Source: Flexistipes sinusarabici DSM 4947
Lineage (GTDB): Bacteria; Chrysiogenota; Deferribacteres; Deferribacterales; Flexistipitaceae
Assembly (NCBI RefSeq): GCF_000218625.1
Contig: NC_015672.1
Location: 806,001-870,000, forward strand
Direction of reading: 5' to 3'
DNA length: 64,000 bases
The translations under genes were made by a program, and so were the position numbers. Positions within the stretch are counted from its first letter, which is position 1. Each line of letters begins with the position of its first letter. The notes beneath the pieces were generated by a model. That model saw only the letters and a program-made list of their open reading frames with translations. It was not told where the DNA came from and searched no databases. Of this stretch, positions 42,825 to 52,547 are shown piece after piece.

Positions 42825-43667
42825 TTAAATATTTAATTCTTCAACATACCTGTCTACGGCATTTTTCCAGTCAGGAATTTGTTTTCCGACTGTCTTTTCC
42901 AGCTTTTCACTGTCCAACTTGCTGTACTTGGGTCTTTCAGCCGGTAGATTAAAATCTGATGATTTTGCTCTGCCGAGCTTCCCATTCCACCCGATTTTTT
43001 CCAGAATATATTTAGCCTGATCATACTTGCTTGCTTCTGAGCCGTTTGACATATGATATAATCCGAAAGTACCCATATTTATAAGCATCCATGAAAATAC
43101 AGCCAAATCGTACGAGTAAGTGGGGGAGGATACTTGATCATCAACAATTTTTAGTTCTTCATTTTTTTTAGACCATTCGATAACTTGGGTATTAAAATTT
43201 TTGTTGGCTATTCCAAAAACCCAGGATGTCCTTATTACAAAACTTCTGTTGTAAATTTTTAAAACCGCTTGTTCACCCTCCAGCTTACTTCTTCCATAAA
43301 TAGAAAGAGGGTTGGGTTTATCGGTTTCCTTATAAGGTGCACTTTTGGTGCCGTCAAAAACAAAATCTGTGGAATATGTTACAAAAACAGCTCCCGTTTT
43401 TTGCGCAGCTTCAGCCAAATACAGTGGAGCATCCCTGTTAAGTTTGTAACAGATCTCGGAATCTTTTTCAGCTTTATCAACATTATTATAAGCAGCACAG
43501 TTAATTATTATCTTGATATTTTTACCTTTAAAAAAGTTTTCAATTTCATTCTTATTCGTTATATCCAATTCGTCTACATCAGTCGCAATATAATCTACTT
43601 TTTCACGATTTAATATTTTTTGAAAGTCAGTACCGAGCTGTCCGTTTGCTCCTGTAATAAGTATCAT
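42825..43667 (-). CDS. rfbD: dTDP-4-dehydrorhamnose reductase
   Basis: The 280-residue SDR protein begins MILITGANGQLGTDFQKIL and shows IINCAAYNNVDKAEKD, VTYSTDFVFDGTKSAPYKE, NPLSIYGRSKLEGEQAVL (Tyr-Lys) and VIRTSWVFGI. It reduces dTDP-4-keto-rhamnose to dTDP-rhamnose with NADPH. It ends 11 nt before rfbB. The preceding spacer holds a hairpin and the truncated rfbC. Confidence 0.93.
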   Translation of the reverse strand: MILITGANGQLGTDFQKILNREKVDYIATDVDELDITNKNEIENFFKGKNIKIIINCAAYNNVDKAEKDSEICYKLNRDAPLYLAEAAQKTGAVFVTYSTDFVFDGTKSAPYKETDKPNPLSIYGRSKLEGEQAVLKIYNRSFVIRTSWVFGIANKNFNTQVIEWSKKNEELKIVDDQVSSPTYSYDLAVFSWMLINMGTFGLYHMSNGSEASKYDQAKYILEKIGWNGKLGRAKSSDFNLPAERPKYSKLDSEKLEKTVGKQIPDWKNAVDRYVEELNI

Positions 43668-43699
43668 ACAAACTCCTGTGCATATTTTTCATTATAAAG

Positions 43700-43722
43700 A
43701 AATTGCTCATTTCGAGCAATTT
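43700..43722 (-). other. Hairpin between rfbC remnant and rfbD
   Basis: AAATTGCTC and GAGCAATTT form a 9-bp stem around a 5-nt loop, followed on the minus strand by CTTTATAATG. It could be a weak terminator after rfbC or a leader element of rfbD. TATAAT just after it may be a -10 box for rfbD. Confidence 0.45.
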
Positions 43723-43803
43723 TAGTTGCGAGAAATCTATATCAACTATTTATGATAATCCTCTTAACACTCGTAGGAATGCCATTATATTCAATAAAAA
43801 CTC

Positions 43804-44202
43804 TCAACCAAAAATCTCTTTAAACGTTTTTAACTTACTATCCTTTTCCGAAAGATTCGGCTTATCAATACCGTATTCTTCTAAAGGCCATTTGATGTCT
43901 AAATGCGAATCATTCCAAATAATCCCCGAATCACATTCTGGCGAATATTCAGAGCCGGAGACTTTATACAATATTTCTGCATTTTCTGAAAGTGTTAAAA
44001 AAGCATGGGCAAAGCCTTGCGGGATCCAGAGCATTAATTTGTTTTCATCAGAGAGCTCATAAGCAACCCAATGCCCGAATGTAGGACTGCCTGCTCTTAT
44101 ATCTACTGCAACATCATATATTTTACCATTTATACATCTTACAAATTTCCCTTGTTCTTTTGGATATTTTTGAAAATGCAGTCCGCGCAAAACACCTTTT
44201 GA
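43804..44202 (-). pseudogene. rfbC: dTDP-4-dehydrorhamnose 3,5-epimerase, 5' end destroyed by IS insertion
   Basis: The remaining frame reads SKGVLRGLHFQKYPKEQGKF and continues with GKIYDVAVDIRAGSPTFGHW, MLWIPQGFAHAFLTLSE and YSPECDSGIIWNDSHLDIKW, matching RmlC from its conserved VLRGLHFQ block onward. About 50-55 N-terminal residues are missing: the frame runs straight into the inverted repeat of the IS1634-like element. No matching N-terminal piece is found on the far side of the element. Translation from an internal ATG (44190) would lack part of the cupin fold. Confidence 0.88.
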
Positions 44203-44267
44203 GGATTTAGCCCAACTTTGCCAAAAAAATGCATAAAGTGCTGGTGTGTAAAGAAGCGGATTTAAAA

Positions 44268-46104
44268 TTATTCACTACAGACTTTTTTATTTCGTAAAAT
44301 TTTGCTTGAATACCCCAAGGCCTTATAAATTGACTTTTGGTGTTCTTCAGTCTTAGAAGTCACCCTCTGCATTATCCTTGCATTTTCCTCCGTATTCATC
44401 GAAACCGTCATCCGCATATGATTAGAAAGTTTTTTTACGAACTGTACGCCAACTGTAATGTATACCCTCTGATTTCAACTTCCTCCTAAGATTATGAACC
44501 AAATGATACGCCAAAACACTTATAAAAAGATGACCCTCCACAGCTGATTCCTTGCTGTGATATACAGGCCTTAAACCCAATTCACTCTTCAATGTCCTGA
44601 ATGTGGATTCCACATCATTAAGCATTACATATATATCCCATATCTCCTGCTCACTTAAGTCAGTGAAATTTGTCCGGATTACATAGTGGCCGTCAAGTGT
44701 ACCGGAAAGTTTCTCCTCATCAACTCTCCAGCGTATATCTGCTGCATTGCCAGAATCTTCTTTTTTCACAACGTCTATATCATAATATCCCGATACCTTG
44801 CTGCATTTACTCTTAAGTCTGCCAATACGCTCAAGAACCTTCTCATAACGCTTAACACCATTCTTCTTGAATAATGAAGACCGTATATTCTCAAGACCTT
44901 CTTCAAATCTCTGCCTAAACCTGTCTTTAATACCACCCTCTTTAATCTCCCGCATCTCACTGCTTACACATAAAAAACTCTCACCATCTACAATATTCAA
45001 TTTGCCTTTCACACTATAAGAATCATTCTTTATCCTGATATCCTCTCCGTCTGAATAATCAAGGGCTGTATCCTTCTTCCTGGAGACTGCAATATAATTA
45101 TACCCGGAATCCTTTATATACCCTAAATTCTCCTCCGAAGCTATTCCGGCATCTATTACTACTGTAGGCTTTACCTGTAAATTAACCTGTGATGATAAAT
45201 CCGTTACTATATCAATTAACGTCTTCGTTTCTGATTGATTGCCCTCATATATCTTGCTGCATATCGGAAAACCTTCCTCATTCAACACTACTCCCAGTGT
45301 CACAAGGGGGCAATCTGAACGCTTCTGCTTTGATTTACCACGCTTAGCCTTTTTGTTATTTTTCTGGATACCTTCAAAATGTGTGTTCGTAAGATCATAA
45401 AGCAAAATCTTATTTTCAAAGTTAAACAACTGCTGTTCATACTCAAAAAGTTTTTTCTCTATCTCTTCTGAATACTTAAAAAGACTTTTCCGATACACGG
45501 TAAAACTGCCTCAGCGATTCCCTGTGATAATTTATTCCAAGTAATTCAAATAAACCCGACTTCTCCTTTAACCATTCATACGTATTAAGTTCACTGCCCG
45601 GATTAAGCATCCGACCTATTATTAAGCCCTGGATATATCTATCTCGGATTCCGTGAAACCAAGAGATTTCAGCATATCTCCTATACCAAGCTCTTTAAAT
45701 GATTCATTGCATATATACTCTCCGCCTATGCTCCGGGGCTCTGATACTTCTATACTGGATACATCCACTTGCTCGTATTCCGGCTCATAAGAATTCTCCT
45801 TTGATTCAGGTTGCTTTGAAGACGCTGTGATCATATTCAATTTTGCTTTCTTTGCATAAGTATGGGCAAGCTCTTCCGTCTCCTCATCAGGCTTGAATAC
45901 AGGTTCCTCATAACCGTCAAGCAATTGCTCTATACGGTTTGCAAGTTCTTTTAACTGCATGGGAGGAATATGAGACAGATCTCCCATGTCCATAACAATA
46001 CGTTGTCTGGGACCCTTGGGAGTACGGTATGATTCCACCAGCTTATAGGCAGTATACTTTTTTCCGGTCTTTTTATTATTGGTTATGTATGATCTTATAA
46101 ACAT
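44268..46104 (-). pseudogene. IS1634-like transposase with three frameshifts
   Basis: The N-terminal piece (46104-45622; MFIRSYITNNKKTGKKYTAY, then SYRTPKGPRQRIVMDMGDL) and the central piece (45498-44422; ILLYDLTNTHFEG with the first Asp, PTVVIDAGIASEENL, and IYVMLNDVESTFRTLKSELG with the Glu) belong to one protein. Shifts are needed near 45635, near 45482 and at an A7 run near 44437. After these the restored tail reads KLSNHMRMTVSMNT to KVCSE. The product cannot be active without programmed frameshifting at three places, which is unlikely. Confidence 0.88.
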
Positions 46105-46110
46105 GGACGC

Positions 46111-46138
46111 ATTATAGCAGAAGTAGAGGCGGTGTCAA
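46111..46138 (-). promoter_or_regulatory. Consensus promoter of IS1634-like transposase (leaderless)
   Basis: On the minus strand TTGACA (46138-46133), a 16-bp spacer and TATAAT (46116-46111) are followed 6 bp later by the ATG at 46104. Transcription would start at or next to the A of ATG, and no ribosome site exists, so the mRNA is predicted to be leaderless. Confidence 0.7.
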
Positions 46139-46312
46139 TACTAAATATTATCTTAGGTCACTACAATCGTATAGCTAGCCTCTTCCTTACATATTTACTT
46201 AACCCGTGAACGAACTATCAGTATTTTACGGAGGTTGTGTTTAATAATGATTAACCAAAATCAATAAAATAATTATTTTAGAACATCGTGTTGGCAAATT
46301 TGGGTTAAAACC

Positions 46313-46785
46313 TTAATCTACAACATCTTAAAGGTGGCTTGCAACTCCTAATGCAATCTTAAAGTAAATATTGCAGGTAAACAAAAAACCATTTATTCAA
46401 CATGCAGAAGAGCCGGAGCGATAAAAAAATGTTCTAACTAATTTCTTTTTGGTTGCTATAATCGAGCACCTGAATCCTCTAATGCTCGATTTCAGGATGA
46501 TAGAACAAAGCGAGAAAATTTAATTAGAATAATTCTTTAAATGACTCCAAGTTTTGCCATTACAATAGTTTTTAGTTTGGGTATGACGGTGTCAGTGAAG
46601 TAAGTTATTATATTGCTAATTTTTATTGATATTTTCAGCCTGAAAATCAAGATATAGTAAAGCCAGTGCAGGTAAAGAATGCTCACTTGTTTATATTAAT
46701 GATTTTTAAGAAAGAAAAACAAAATATAGCTTGACTGAACAGCATGTTTGCATTAATTAATTTAAAATAGGAAAGTTTTAAAATA
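46313..46785. other. Intergenic region before livJ
   Basis: This AT-rich stretch has no supported gene. It contains a hairpin with arms ATCGAGCA (46461-46468) and TGCTCGAT (46483-46490), overlapped by a CCTGAA/TTTCAGG pairing. A plausible livJ promoter with TTGACT near 46731 lies at the end. No rfbC or rfbA remnant was found here. Confidence 0.5.
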
Positions 46786-46812
46786 ATGAACAAAAATTTG
46801 GGAGGTAATGTT

Positions 46813-47931
46813 ATGAATACTGGTTTTAAAGGTTTTTTGGCAATCATTTTTGTTTTAACAATGTCTATATCCGTTTTTGCTGCGGATACTATTAAGCTGG
46901 GAGTTGCCGGTGCTCATTCGGGGGATTTGGCATCATACGGTATCCCCACTGTAAGAGCCGCGCAGTTTGTCGTAGATGAATATAACAAGAACGGCGGCAT
47001 CGATGGAAAGAAAATCGAGCTGCTTGTAGAGGATGACGAGTGTAAACCGGAAAAGGCTGTTAATGCGGCAACTAAGCTGATGTCACAAGGTGTTGACGTT
47101 GTTGTTGGCCATATATGCAGCGGTGCTACAAAAGCCGCACTTTCCATATATCTTTCACAGATGATTCCCGTTATTTCTCCCTCTGCAACCAACCCTGCTC
47201 TTACACAGAGCGGAGATTATCCTAACTTTTTCAGAACAATTGCTCCTGATGATGCTCAGGCCAGACTTGAGGTGGATTTTGCAGTTGAGGAGCTGGGTCT
47301 TAAAAATATTGCGGTAATACACGATAAAGGTGATTACGGTAAAGGGCTGGCTCAGTTTGCCAAAAAATTTATAGAGGAAACTGAAGGCGTTAACGTTGCT
47401 TTATTTGAAGGTGTAACGCCGGGTGCTCTCGATTATTCAGCTATTGTTCAGAAAATAAAAAATTCTAACGCAGACGGTGTGATTTTTGGGGGCTATCATC
47501 CCGAAGCTTCCAAGATTGTCACACAGATGAGAAAAAAGGAAATGAACATTCCTTTTATCTCCGATGATGGTGTAAAAGATGAAACTTTTATAAAAGTCGC
47601 CGGTAAATATGCTGAAGGCGTCTATGCAACCGGTCCGAAAGATGTCTCTAGTAATCCGTTGGCAAAAGAAGCTGAAAAGAAGCATATGGAAAAATATGGC
47701 GAGCAGTCAGGTGCGTTTTATCTTAACGGTTATGCTGCAGCTCAAGCTATATTGAATGCTATAGACAATGCTGATTCCACAGATCCGCAGAAGGTTATGC
47801 AGGCTATGAGAACTAACTATGTGGAAACTCCTCTTGGTAAAATTAAGTTTGATGAAAAAGGTGATGCAATTGGTGTCGGCTTTTCTGTTTACCAGGTACA
47901 GAACGGTGAGTACGTAGAGCTAAATTACTAA
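46813..47931 (+). CDS. livJ: Branched-chain amino-acid ABC transporter, substrate-binding protein
   Basis: The 372-residue periplasmic protein starts at the ATG behind TGGGAGGTAATGTT; an upstream ATG at 46786 is less likely. A signal peptide covers about residues 1-24 (ending VFAAD). The mature part shows IKLGVAGAHSGDLASYGIPT, LLVEDDECKPEKAVNAATKL and VVVGHICSGATKAALSIYLS, the type I periplasmic-binding Leu/Ile/Val fold. It captures branched-chain amino acids and delivers them to LivHM. A terminator-like hairpin separates it from livH, probably giving excess binding protein. Confidence 0.93.
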   Translation: MNTGFKGFLAIIFVLTMSISVFAADTIKLGVAGAHSGDLASYGIPTVRAAQFVVDEYNKNGGIDGKKIELLVEDDECKPEKAVNAATKLMSQGVDVVVGHICSGATKAALSIYLSQMIPVISPSATNPALTQSGDYPNFFRTIAPDDAQARLEVDFAVEELGLKNIAVIHDKGDYGKGLAQFAKKFIEETEGVNVALFEGVTPGALDYSAIVQKIKNSNADGVIFGGYHPEASKIVTQMRKKEMNIPFISDDGVKDETFIKVAGKYAEGVYATGPKDVSSNPLAKEAEKKHMEKYGEQSGAFYLNGYAAAQAILNAIDNADSTDPQKVMQAMRTNYVETPLGKIKFDEKGDAIGVGFSVYQVQNGEYVELNY

Positions 47932-47946
47932 AATTCAATAATTTCT

Positions 47947-47977
47947 GCCGGGCCTTTTTAGCCCGGCTTTATTTTAG
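47947..47977 (+). terminator. Attenuating terminator between livJ and livH
   Basis: GCCGGGC (47947-47953) pairs with GCCCGGC (47961-47967), followed by TTTATTTTA. Partial read-through into livHMGF is expected, as in other binding-protein operons. Confidence 0.8.
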
Positions 47978-48003
47978 GTAACTGAAAAAAAGGGGATTTC
48001 ACA

Positions 48004-48906
48004 ATGGAATACTTTCTTCAGCTGTTTTTTGCCGGCCTTACCAAAGGTAGTATTTACGCATTGATAGCTCTTGGATATACTATGGTTTACGGTATCATTC
48101 AATTAATTAACTTTGCCCATGGGGAAATTTACATGATAGGGGCTTTTACCGCTCTTATTGTGGCAGGAGTTTTATCTGTTTTTAATTTACCGGTTGCCGC
48201 TATCTTTGTCATTGTGACTCTTGTGGCCATACTTTATTCTTCTGCTTACGGTTATACTATTGAAAAAATTGCCTACAAGCCTTTGAGAAATGCTCCGAGG
48301 CTTTCAGCACTGATAAGTGCAATCGGCATGTCAATATTTCTGCAAAATTATGTTTTGCTGGCACAGACATCAGATTTCCTGCCGTTTCCTTCACTTATAG
48401 GGCAATTTGAGTTTATGGCATCTTATAATCATATTTTGTCTTCTTCCGGACTTGTTATAATTATATCGACATTTATTGCTATGGTGCTGCTGTCCTTATA
48501 CATTAAATTCACCAGGATGGGTAAAGCGATGAGAGCAACCGCTCAGGATAAAAAAATGGCTCTTTTACTTGGTATTAATGTGGACAGAGTAATCTCAACC
48601 ACATTTGTTGTCGGGTCTGCTCTTGCGGCGCTCGGGGGTGTTTTGATCGCCAATCATATAGGTCAGATAAATTTCTTTATCGGTTTTATTGCAGGTATAA
48701 AAGCTTTCACTGCAGCTGTATTAGGTGGTATCGGCAGTGTTCCGGGGGCGGTGTTGGGCGCATTGATACTTGGATGGACGGAGAGTTTTTCCACAGGATA
48801 TATTTCAAGTGATTATCAGGATGTTTTTGCCTTCATACTGCTTGTGGTGATTCTTATCTTTAAACCCAGCGGAATATTGGGTAAAAAGACGGATCAGAAG
48901 GTATAA
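48004..48906 (+). CDS. livH: Branched-chain amino-acid ABC transporter permease LivH
   Basis: The 300-residue permease starts after AAAAGGGGATTTCACA. It has about eight hydrophobic segments and the conserved blocks GLTKGSIYALIALGYTMVYG, LINFAHGEIYMIGAF and AFTAAVLGGIGSVPGAVLGA, the coupling region seen in LivH. It forms the membrane channel with LivM. The livM start follows after 2 nt. Confidence 0.93.
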   Translation: MEYFLQLFFAGLTKGSIYALIALGYTMVYGIIQLINFAHGEIYMIGAFTALIVAGVLSVFNLPVAAIFVIVTLVAILYSSAYGYTIEKIAYKPLRNAPRLSALISAIGMSIFLQNYVLLAQTSDFLPFPSLIGQFEFMASYNHILSSSGLVIIISTFIAMVLLSLYIKFTRMGKAMRATAQDKKMALLLGINVDRVISTTFVVGSALAALGGVLIANHIGQINFFIGFIAGIKAFTAAVLGGIGSVPGAVLGALILGWTESFSTGYISSDYQDVFAFILLVVILIFKPSGILGKKTDQKV

Positions 48907-48908
48907 AA

Positions 48909-50144
48909 ATGTTTTCTGAGATAAAAAAATCGCTACTTGTTTCCGTCTGGTTCATGTTTTTGACTTTCCCTATAATGGTTATAAAAGTAAATACAATTGA
49001 AAATACCATTATATGGAGATGGGAAAATCTTGTCTTGATAGGTCTCGGATCATTTTTCCTTTCTTTTCTGTGGAGATTTATGCACAACAAAAAAGCCACA
49101 AAAAGAAGACAGGATTATAAGGACGTATTATCAAAATTATTTTACGACAATTTAATAGAAAATAAAAAGGTTTTTATACCTATAGTTGCAGCTTTAATAA
49201 TATTTATTCTGCTGTTTCCGAAAATGTTTTCAACATATCAAGTCACAATTATGACTACAGCTCTTATTTATGTTGTTTTAGGATTGGGTCTTAATGTTGT
49301 TGTAGGCTTTGCTGGCCTGCTTGATTTAGGTTATGTGGCTTTTTATGCAGTAGGTGCTTATACCTATGCTCTTCTTAATTTTAATTATGATATAAGTTTC
49401 TGGATTGCACTTCCTCTTGCCGGTATACTGGGTGCTATGGCAGGTATTTTACTCGGTTTCCCCGTACTAAGGCTCAGAGGTGATTATTTGGCCATTGTTA
49501 CCTTAGGCTTTGGTGAAATAATTCGTCTGGTGCTTGAAAACTGGGGTGAGTTTACTCATGGTCCCAGCGGTATTGCCGGCATAGACAGGCCCAATTTTGG
49601 TTTTGATTTAAGTATTGTGGGCAGTATAAACGCAATTTATTATTTTGTATTTTTCTTTGTTCTTGTGACTATATTTTTTACAAACCGTCTGCAGAATTCA
49701 CGGATAGGTAGAGCATGGGTGGCTTTGAGAGAGGATGAAATCGCCTGTCAGGCCATGGGTGTGGACAAAACAAAAACGAAACTTTCGGCTTTTGCTTTTG
49801 GAGCAACATGGGCAGGGTTCATGGGGGCTGTCTTTGCAGCAAAAACCACATTTATCAATCCGGCCAGTTTTACATTTCTGGAATCAGCTATAATTCTTTC
49901 CATAGTTGTTTTAGGTGGTATGGGCAGTATTCCGGGTGTTATTCTCGGTGCACTTATTTTGATACTTCTTCCTGAATATCTAAGGGCTTTTTCTGAGTAC
50001 AGAATGTTGATTTTCGGCGGTGCCATGGTTCTTATGATGGTTTTCAGACCTCAGGGACTGATTAAGAGTAAACGAAGACGGTATAACCTTGAGTCTATGT
50101 CCAAAAAAAAATTAAAGGAGAGACAAAATGCAGCCTCTTCTTGA
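48909..50144 (+). CDS. livM: Branched-chain amino-acid ABC transporter permease LivM
   Basis: The 411-residue permease is longer than many LivM proteins because of an N-terminal extension of about 90 residues with two membrane segments. The core shows GLGLNVVVGFAGLLDLGYVA, VLRLRGDYLAIVTLGFGEII, GPSGIAGIDRP and IILSIVVLGGMGSIPGVILG. The 3' end overlaps livG by 17 nt. It pairs with LivH. Confidence 0.93.
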   Translation: MFSEIKKSLLVSVWFMFLTFPIMVIKVNTIENTIIWRWENLVLIGLGSFFLSFLWRFMHNKKATKRRQDYKDVLSKLFYDNLIENKKVFIPIVAALIIFILLFPKMFSTYQVTIMTTALIYVVLGLGLNVVVGFAGLLDLGYVAFYAVGAYTYALLNFNYDISFWIALPLAGILGAMAGILLGFPVLRLRGDYLAIVTLGFGEIIRLVLENWGEFTHGPSGIAGIDRPNFGFDLSIVGSINAIYYFVFFFVLVTIFFTNRLQNSRIGRAWVALREDEIACQAMGVDKTKTKLSAFAFGATWAGFMGAVFAAKTTFINPASFTFLESAIILSIVVLGGMGSIPGVILGALILILLPEYLRAFSEYRMLIFGGAMVLMMVFRPQGLIKSKRRRYNLESMSKKKLKERQNAASS

Positions 50145-50922
50145 GATAAATGGTTTAACGATGGATTTCGGAGGCTTAAGAGCGGTTGACAATATAGATT
50201 TTAATATCTACTCAAAAGAAATTGTTGCTCTCATAGGCCCGAACGGTGCAGGCAAGACTACTTTCTTTAATTGTGTGACAGGTATGTACAGACCTACCGG
50301 CGGGGACATTTATGTACATACGGACCGTGATAATAAAAAACGTGTAAACGGTCTTAAGCCTAATAAGGTTACCGAATTGGGTCTTGCCAGAACTTTTCAG
50401 AATATCAGGCTTTTTAAAGGGATGACGGTTCTTGAAAATGTCATGATAGGCAGGCACTGCAGAACCCATGCAAATATTTTTTCAGCTCTGATGAGAAACA
50501 AACGCATAATTCGGGAAGAGTATGAGTCAGCCTCTTATAGCTATCATATTCTTGAAAGAGTTGGTCTGGACGTGTTTGCCAATGAGATTGCTGAAAATCT
50601 TCCATACGGGGCTCAAAGGAGACTTGAAATTGCGCGTGCTCTTGCAACAGAACCAAAGGTTTTACTGCTGGATGAGCCTGCTGCCGGACTTAACCCTCAG
50701 GAAACGGACAATTTAATAGATATTATAAAGATGCTGCGTGATGAAGAAAATATTTCTGTTTTGCTTATAGAGCATGATATGGGTATGGTAATGAAAATTT
50801 CTGAAAGGATTACAGTAATGGATTACGGCAAAAAGATTGCCGAAGGTCCTCCTGGTGAAATAAAAGAAAATCCAGATGTGATAAAAGCTTATCTCGGAGA
50901 AGACATCGATGCTCAGGCTTAA
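50128..50922 (+). CDS. livG: Branched-chain amino-acid ABC transporter ATP-binding protein LivG
   Basis: The 264-residue ATPase has Walker A LIGPNGAGKTTFFNCVTG, the Q-loop region LARTFQNIRLF, the signature-like NLPYGAQRRLEIARALA, Walker B LLLDEPAAGLNP and the H-loop in VLLIEHDMGMVM. It powers LivHM with LivF. Note that the signature is LPYGAQRR, a LivG variant of LSGGQ. It overlaps livM and livF. Confidence 0.94.
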   Translation: MQPLLEINGLTMDFGGLRAVDNIDFNIYSKEIVALIGPNGAGKTTFFNCVTGMYRPTGGDIYVHTDRDNKKRVNGLKPNKVTELGLARTFQNIRLFKGMTVLENVMIGRHCRTHANIFSALMRNKRIIREEYESASYSYHILERVGLDVFANEIAENLPYGAQRRLEIARALATEPKVLLLDEPAAGLNPQETDNLIDIIKMLRDEENISVLLIEHDMGMVMKISERITVMDYGKKIAEGPPGEIKENPDVIKAYLGEDIDAQA

Positions 50923-51619
50923 TAATGTCAATACTTTTTACGGAAATATACAGGCTTTGCATGATGTAAGCCTTGAAGTAAAAGAGGGTGAAATTGTAGC
51001 CCTCCTGGGAGCAAACGGTGCCGGGAAAACCACGACACTCATGACAATCAGCGGAATAGTTCCTCCGCAGACAGGTGAAATTTTTTATAATAAAACACCA
51101 CTTCATTTGATGAAGCCGGATGAGATTGTAAAACTGGGTGTTTGTCAGGTGCCTGAAGGCAGACATATTTTTCCTCATCTTTCGGTAAGTGAAAATATTG
51201 ACCTTGGAGCTTTCCTCAGACGCGATAAAGAGCAAATCAGAAAAGATGTTGAATATGTGTATGATTTGTTTCCGCAGTTAGCTGTGCGTAAAAATCAATT
51301 GGGGGAAACACTAAGTGGTGGAGAACAGCAAATGTTGGCAATCTCAAGGGCTCTTTTGTCAAAGCCAAAATTACTGCTCCTTGATGAGCCTTCGTTGGGT
51401 CTTGCCCCTATAATTGTGAGGCAGATTTTTGACATTATTAAACAGATTAATCGTGAAAGTAAAACTACAATACTGCTGGTGGAGCAGAACGCTAACCTTG
51501 CTCTTCAGATTGCGGATAAAGGTTATGTTATGGAGACGGGGAAAATCAGGTTGTCAGGGGATGCCAAAGACCTTTTGAACAATGATGACATAAAGAAAGC
51601 TTATCTCGGCGGTGTCTAA
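50909..51619 (+). CDS. livF: Branched-chain amino-acid ABC transporter ATP-binding protein LivF
   Basis: The 236-residue ATPase has Walker A LLGANGAGKTTTLMTISG, VPEGRHIFPHLSVSENI, signature ETLSGGEQQMLAISRALLS, Walker B LLLDEPSLGLAP and the H-loop position VEQNANLAL (Gln in place of His, usual for LivF). It is the last gene of the operon; its stop overlaps the end of the convergent DUF457 pseudogene. Confidence 0.94.
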   Translation: MLRLNNVNTFYGNIQALHDVSLEVKEGEIVALLGANGAGKTTTLMTISGIVPPQTGEIFYNKTPLHLMKPDEIVKLGVCQVPEGRHIFPHLSVSENIDLGAFLRRDKEQIRKDVEYVYDLFPQLAVRKNQLGETLSGGEQQMLAISRALLSKPKLLLLDEPSLGLAPIIVRQIFDIIKQINRESKTTILLVEQNANLALQIADKGYVMETGKIRLSGDAKDLLNNDDIKKAYLGGV

Positions 51620-52525
51620 TTAAAGCTGTATTCGGTTAATTCCCCATTACCATTTGTTTTAAATTGAAGAGCAAATGCTTTATGATTATGTTTGCCAAAT
51701 ATATCTTTGTTAAGCATAAACTTCAGATCGAAGATCTCAAAATCGTATTTTCCCCCGGCTTTAACAATAACCGGATAATCCACGAACCAGAGATAAGTCT
51801 TTAAAAATTTAGTGCTGAAATTATAAACAGAACATTCTTTATTAAATTTCCTGTAACTTTTGAACGCTGCCGGATCTATCTTCTGGTATGTTTTTACATC
51901 TTTTACTTTGTAAGTATCCTTTCCTTCTATTATCACCTTCCAATAAAGAGGGGTGAAAGCTGTCGTGGTTACTATCACCTTGTTATCCGTTAATTTTGAT
52001 ACCTTAGATTTCACAAAGGATTTAACTCCAAGGTTAGTAACGGGATAAAATAGAAGAAATGCGGCGGCAATTATTGCTGTCTTACGGCTTCTTAAAATAA
52101 GTGCAAAAATCAATAAAGTTATAAGTGTTAAAGTAAGGATCGATAATGAAAACCGATGATAAAGCAAATCTGTGTCTGCTGAAAGGGGCAAGCAGTTGGG
52201 TTCCGTAGCTGGTAATATAGTCCAGGTATATGTGAGTATACATTATTGAGGCACCGGTGATTAAAGAAAACAGAAAACTTTTCTTAAAAATGTATTTTAA
52301 TAAAAAAGCAGCCAAAATTCCCAGTATCAATCCACCCCAGACCGAATGAGTGAAACCTCTGTGATAGAGTAAATAATCGGCTTTAGTACCGAAAAATGAT
52401 ATCACATTGTCAATATCAGGCAGCAAAGCGAGACTGCCGAAAAGTACAACTGATTTCGTTTTAGCTTTAAAACCAAGTGATTTTGACAAAACAACACCGC
52501 TGGTAAAATGGGTAACAGGATCCAC
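51616..52525 (-). pseudogene. DUF457/YdjM-type inner-membrane metal-dependent hydrolase, frameshifted
   Basis: The 5' part (GTG at 52525, after CGGAGC) reads MDPVTHFTSGVVLSKSLGFK, LLPDIDNVISFFG, YLLYHRGFTHSVWGGLILG and THIYLDYITSYGTQLLAPFS, with the metal-binding His/Asp pattern of DUF457. At FIIDPYF (about 52128-52132) the frame is lost; adding or removing one base there restores SILTLTLITLLIFALILRSR and runs on to 51616. An A-run is the likely site, so a sequencing error or a recent mutation are both possible. The IS5-like copy 2 lies only 22 bp upstream of the start and has probably displaced its promoter. Confidence 0.8.
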
Positions 52526-52547
52526 AATAAGCTCCGAATACCATATT

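Larger units (their letters stand above)
44203..46312 (-). mobile_element. IS1634-like insertion sequence, decayed (about 2.1 kb)
   Basis: The ends GGATTTAGCCCAACTTTG (44203) and, in reverse complement, GGTTTTAACCCAAATTTG (46312) are inverted repeats, each continuing CCAA (19 of 22 matches). No target duplication is visible, and the rfbC halves are not both present, so a deletion or rearrangement followed insertion. The transposase frame is broken three times. A C-terminal fragment of a related element lies at 22735-22971. Confidence 0.85.

Noticed and set aside
44422-45498. Stand-alone functional transposase of 358 residues
   Set aside because: N-terminal and C-terminal parts lie in other frames; comparison with the relic at 22.7 kb shows it is one piece of a frameshifted gene.
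46181-46230. A sixth REP-like hairpin (ACATATTTACTTAACC)
   Set aside because: It shares only the ACATATTTAC word; no stem or TGCTA end follows.
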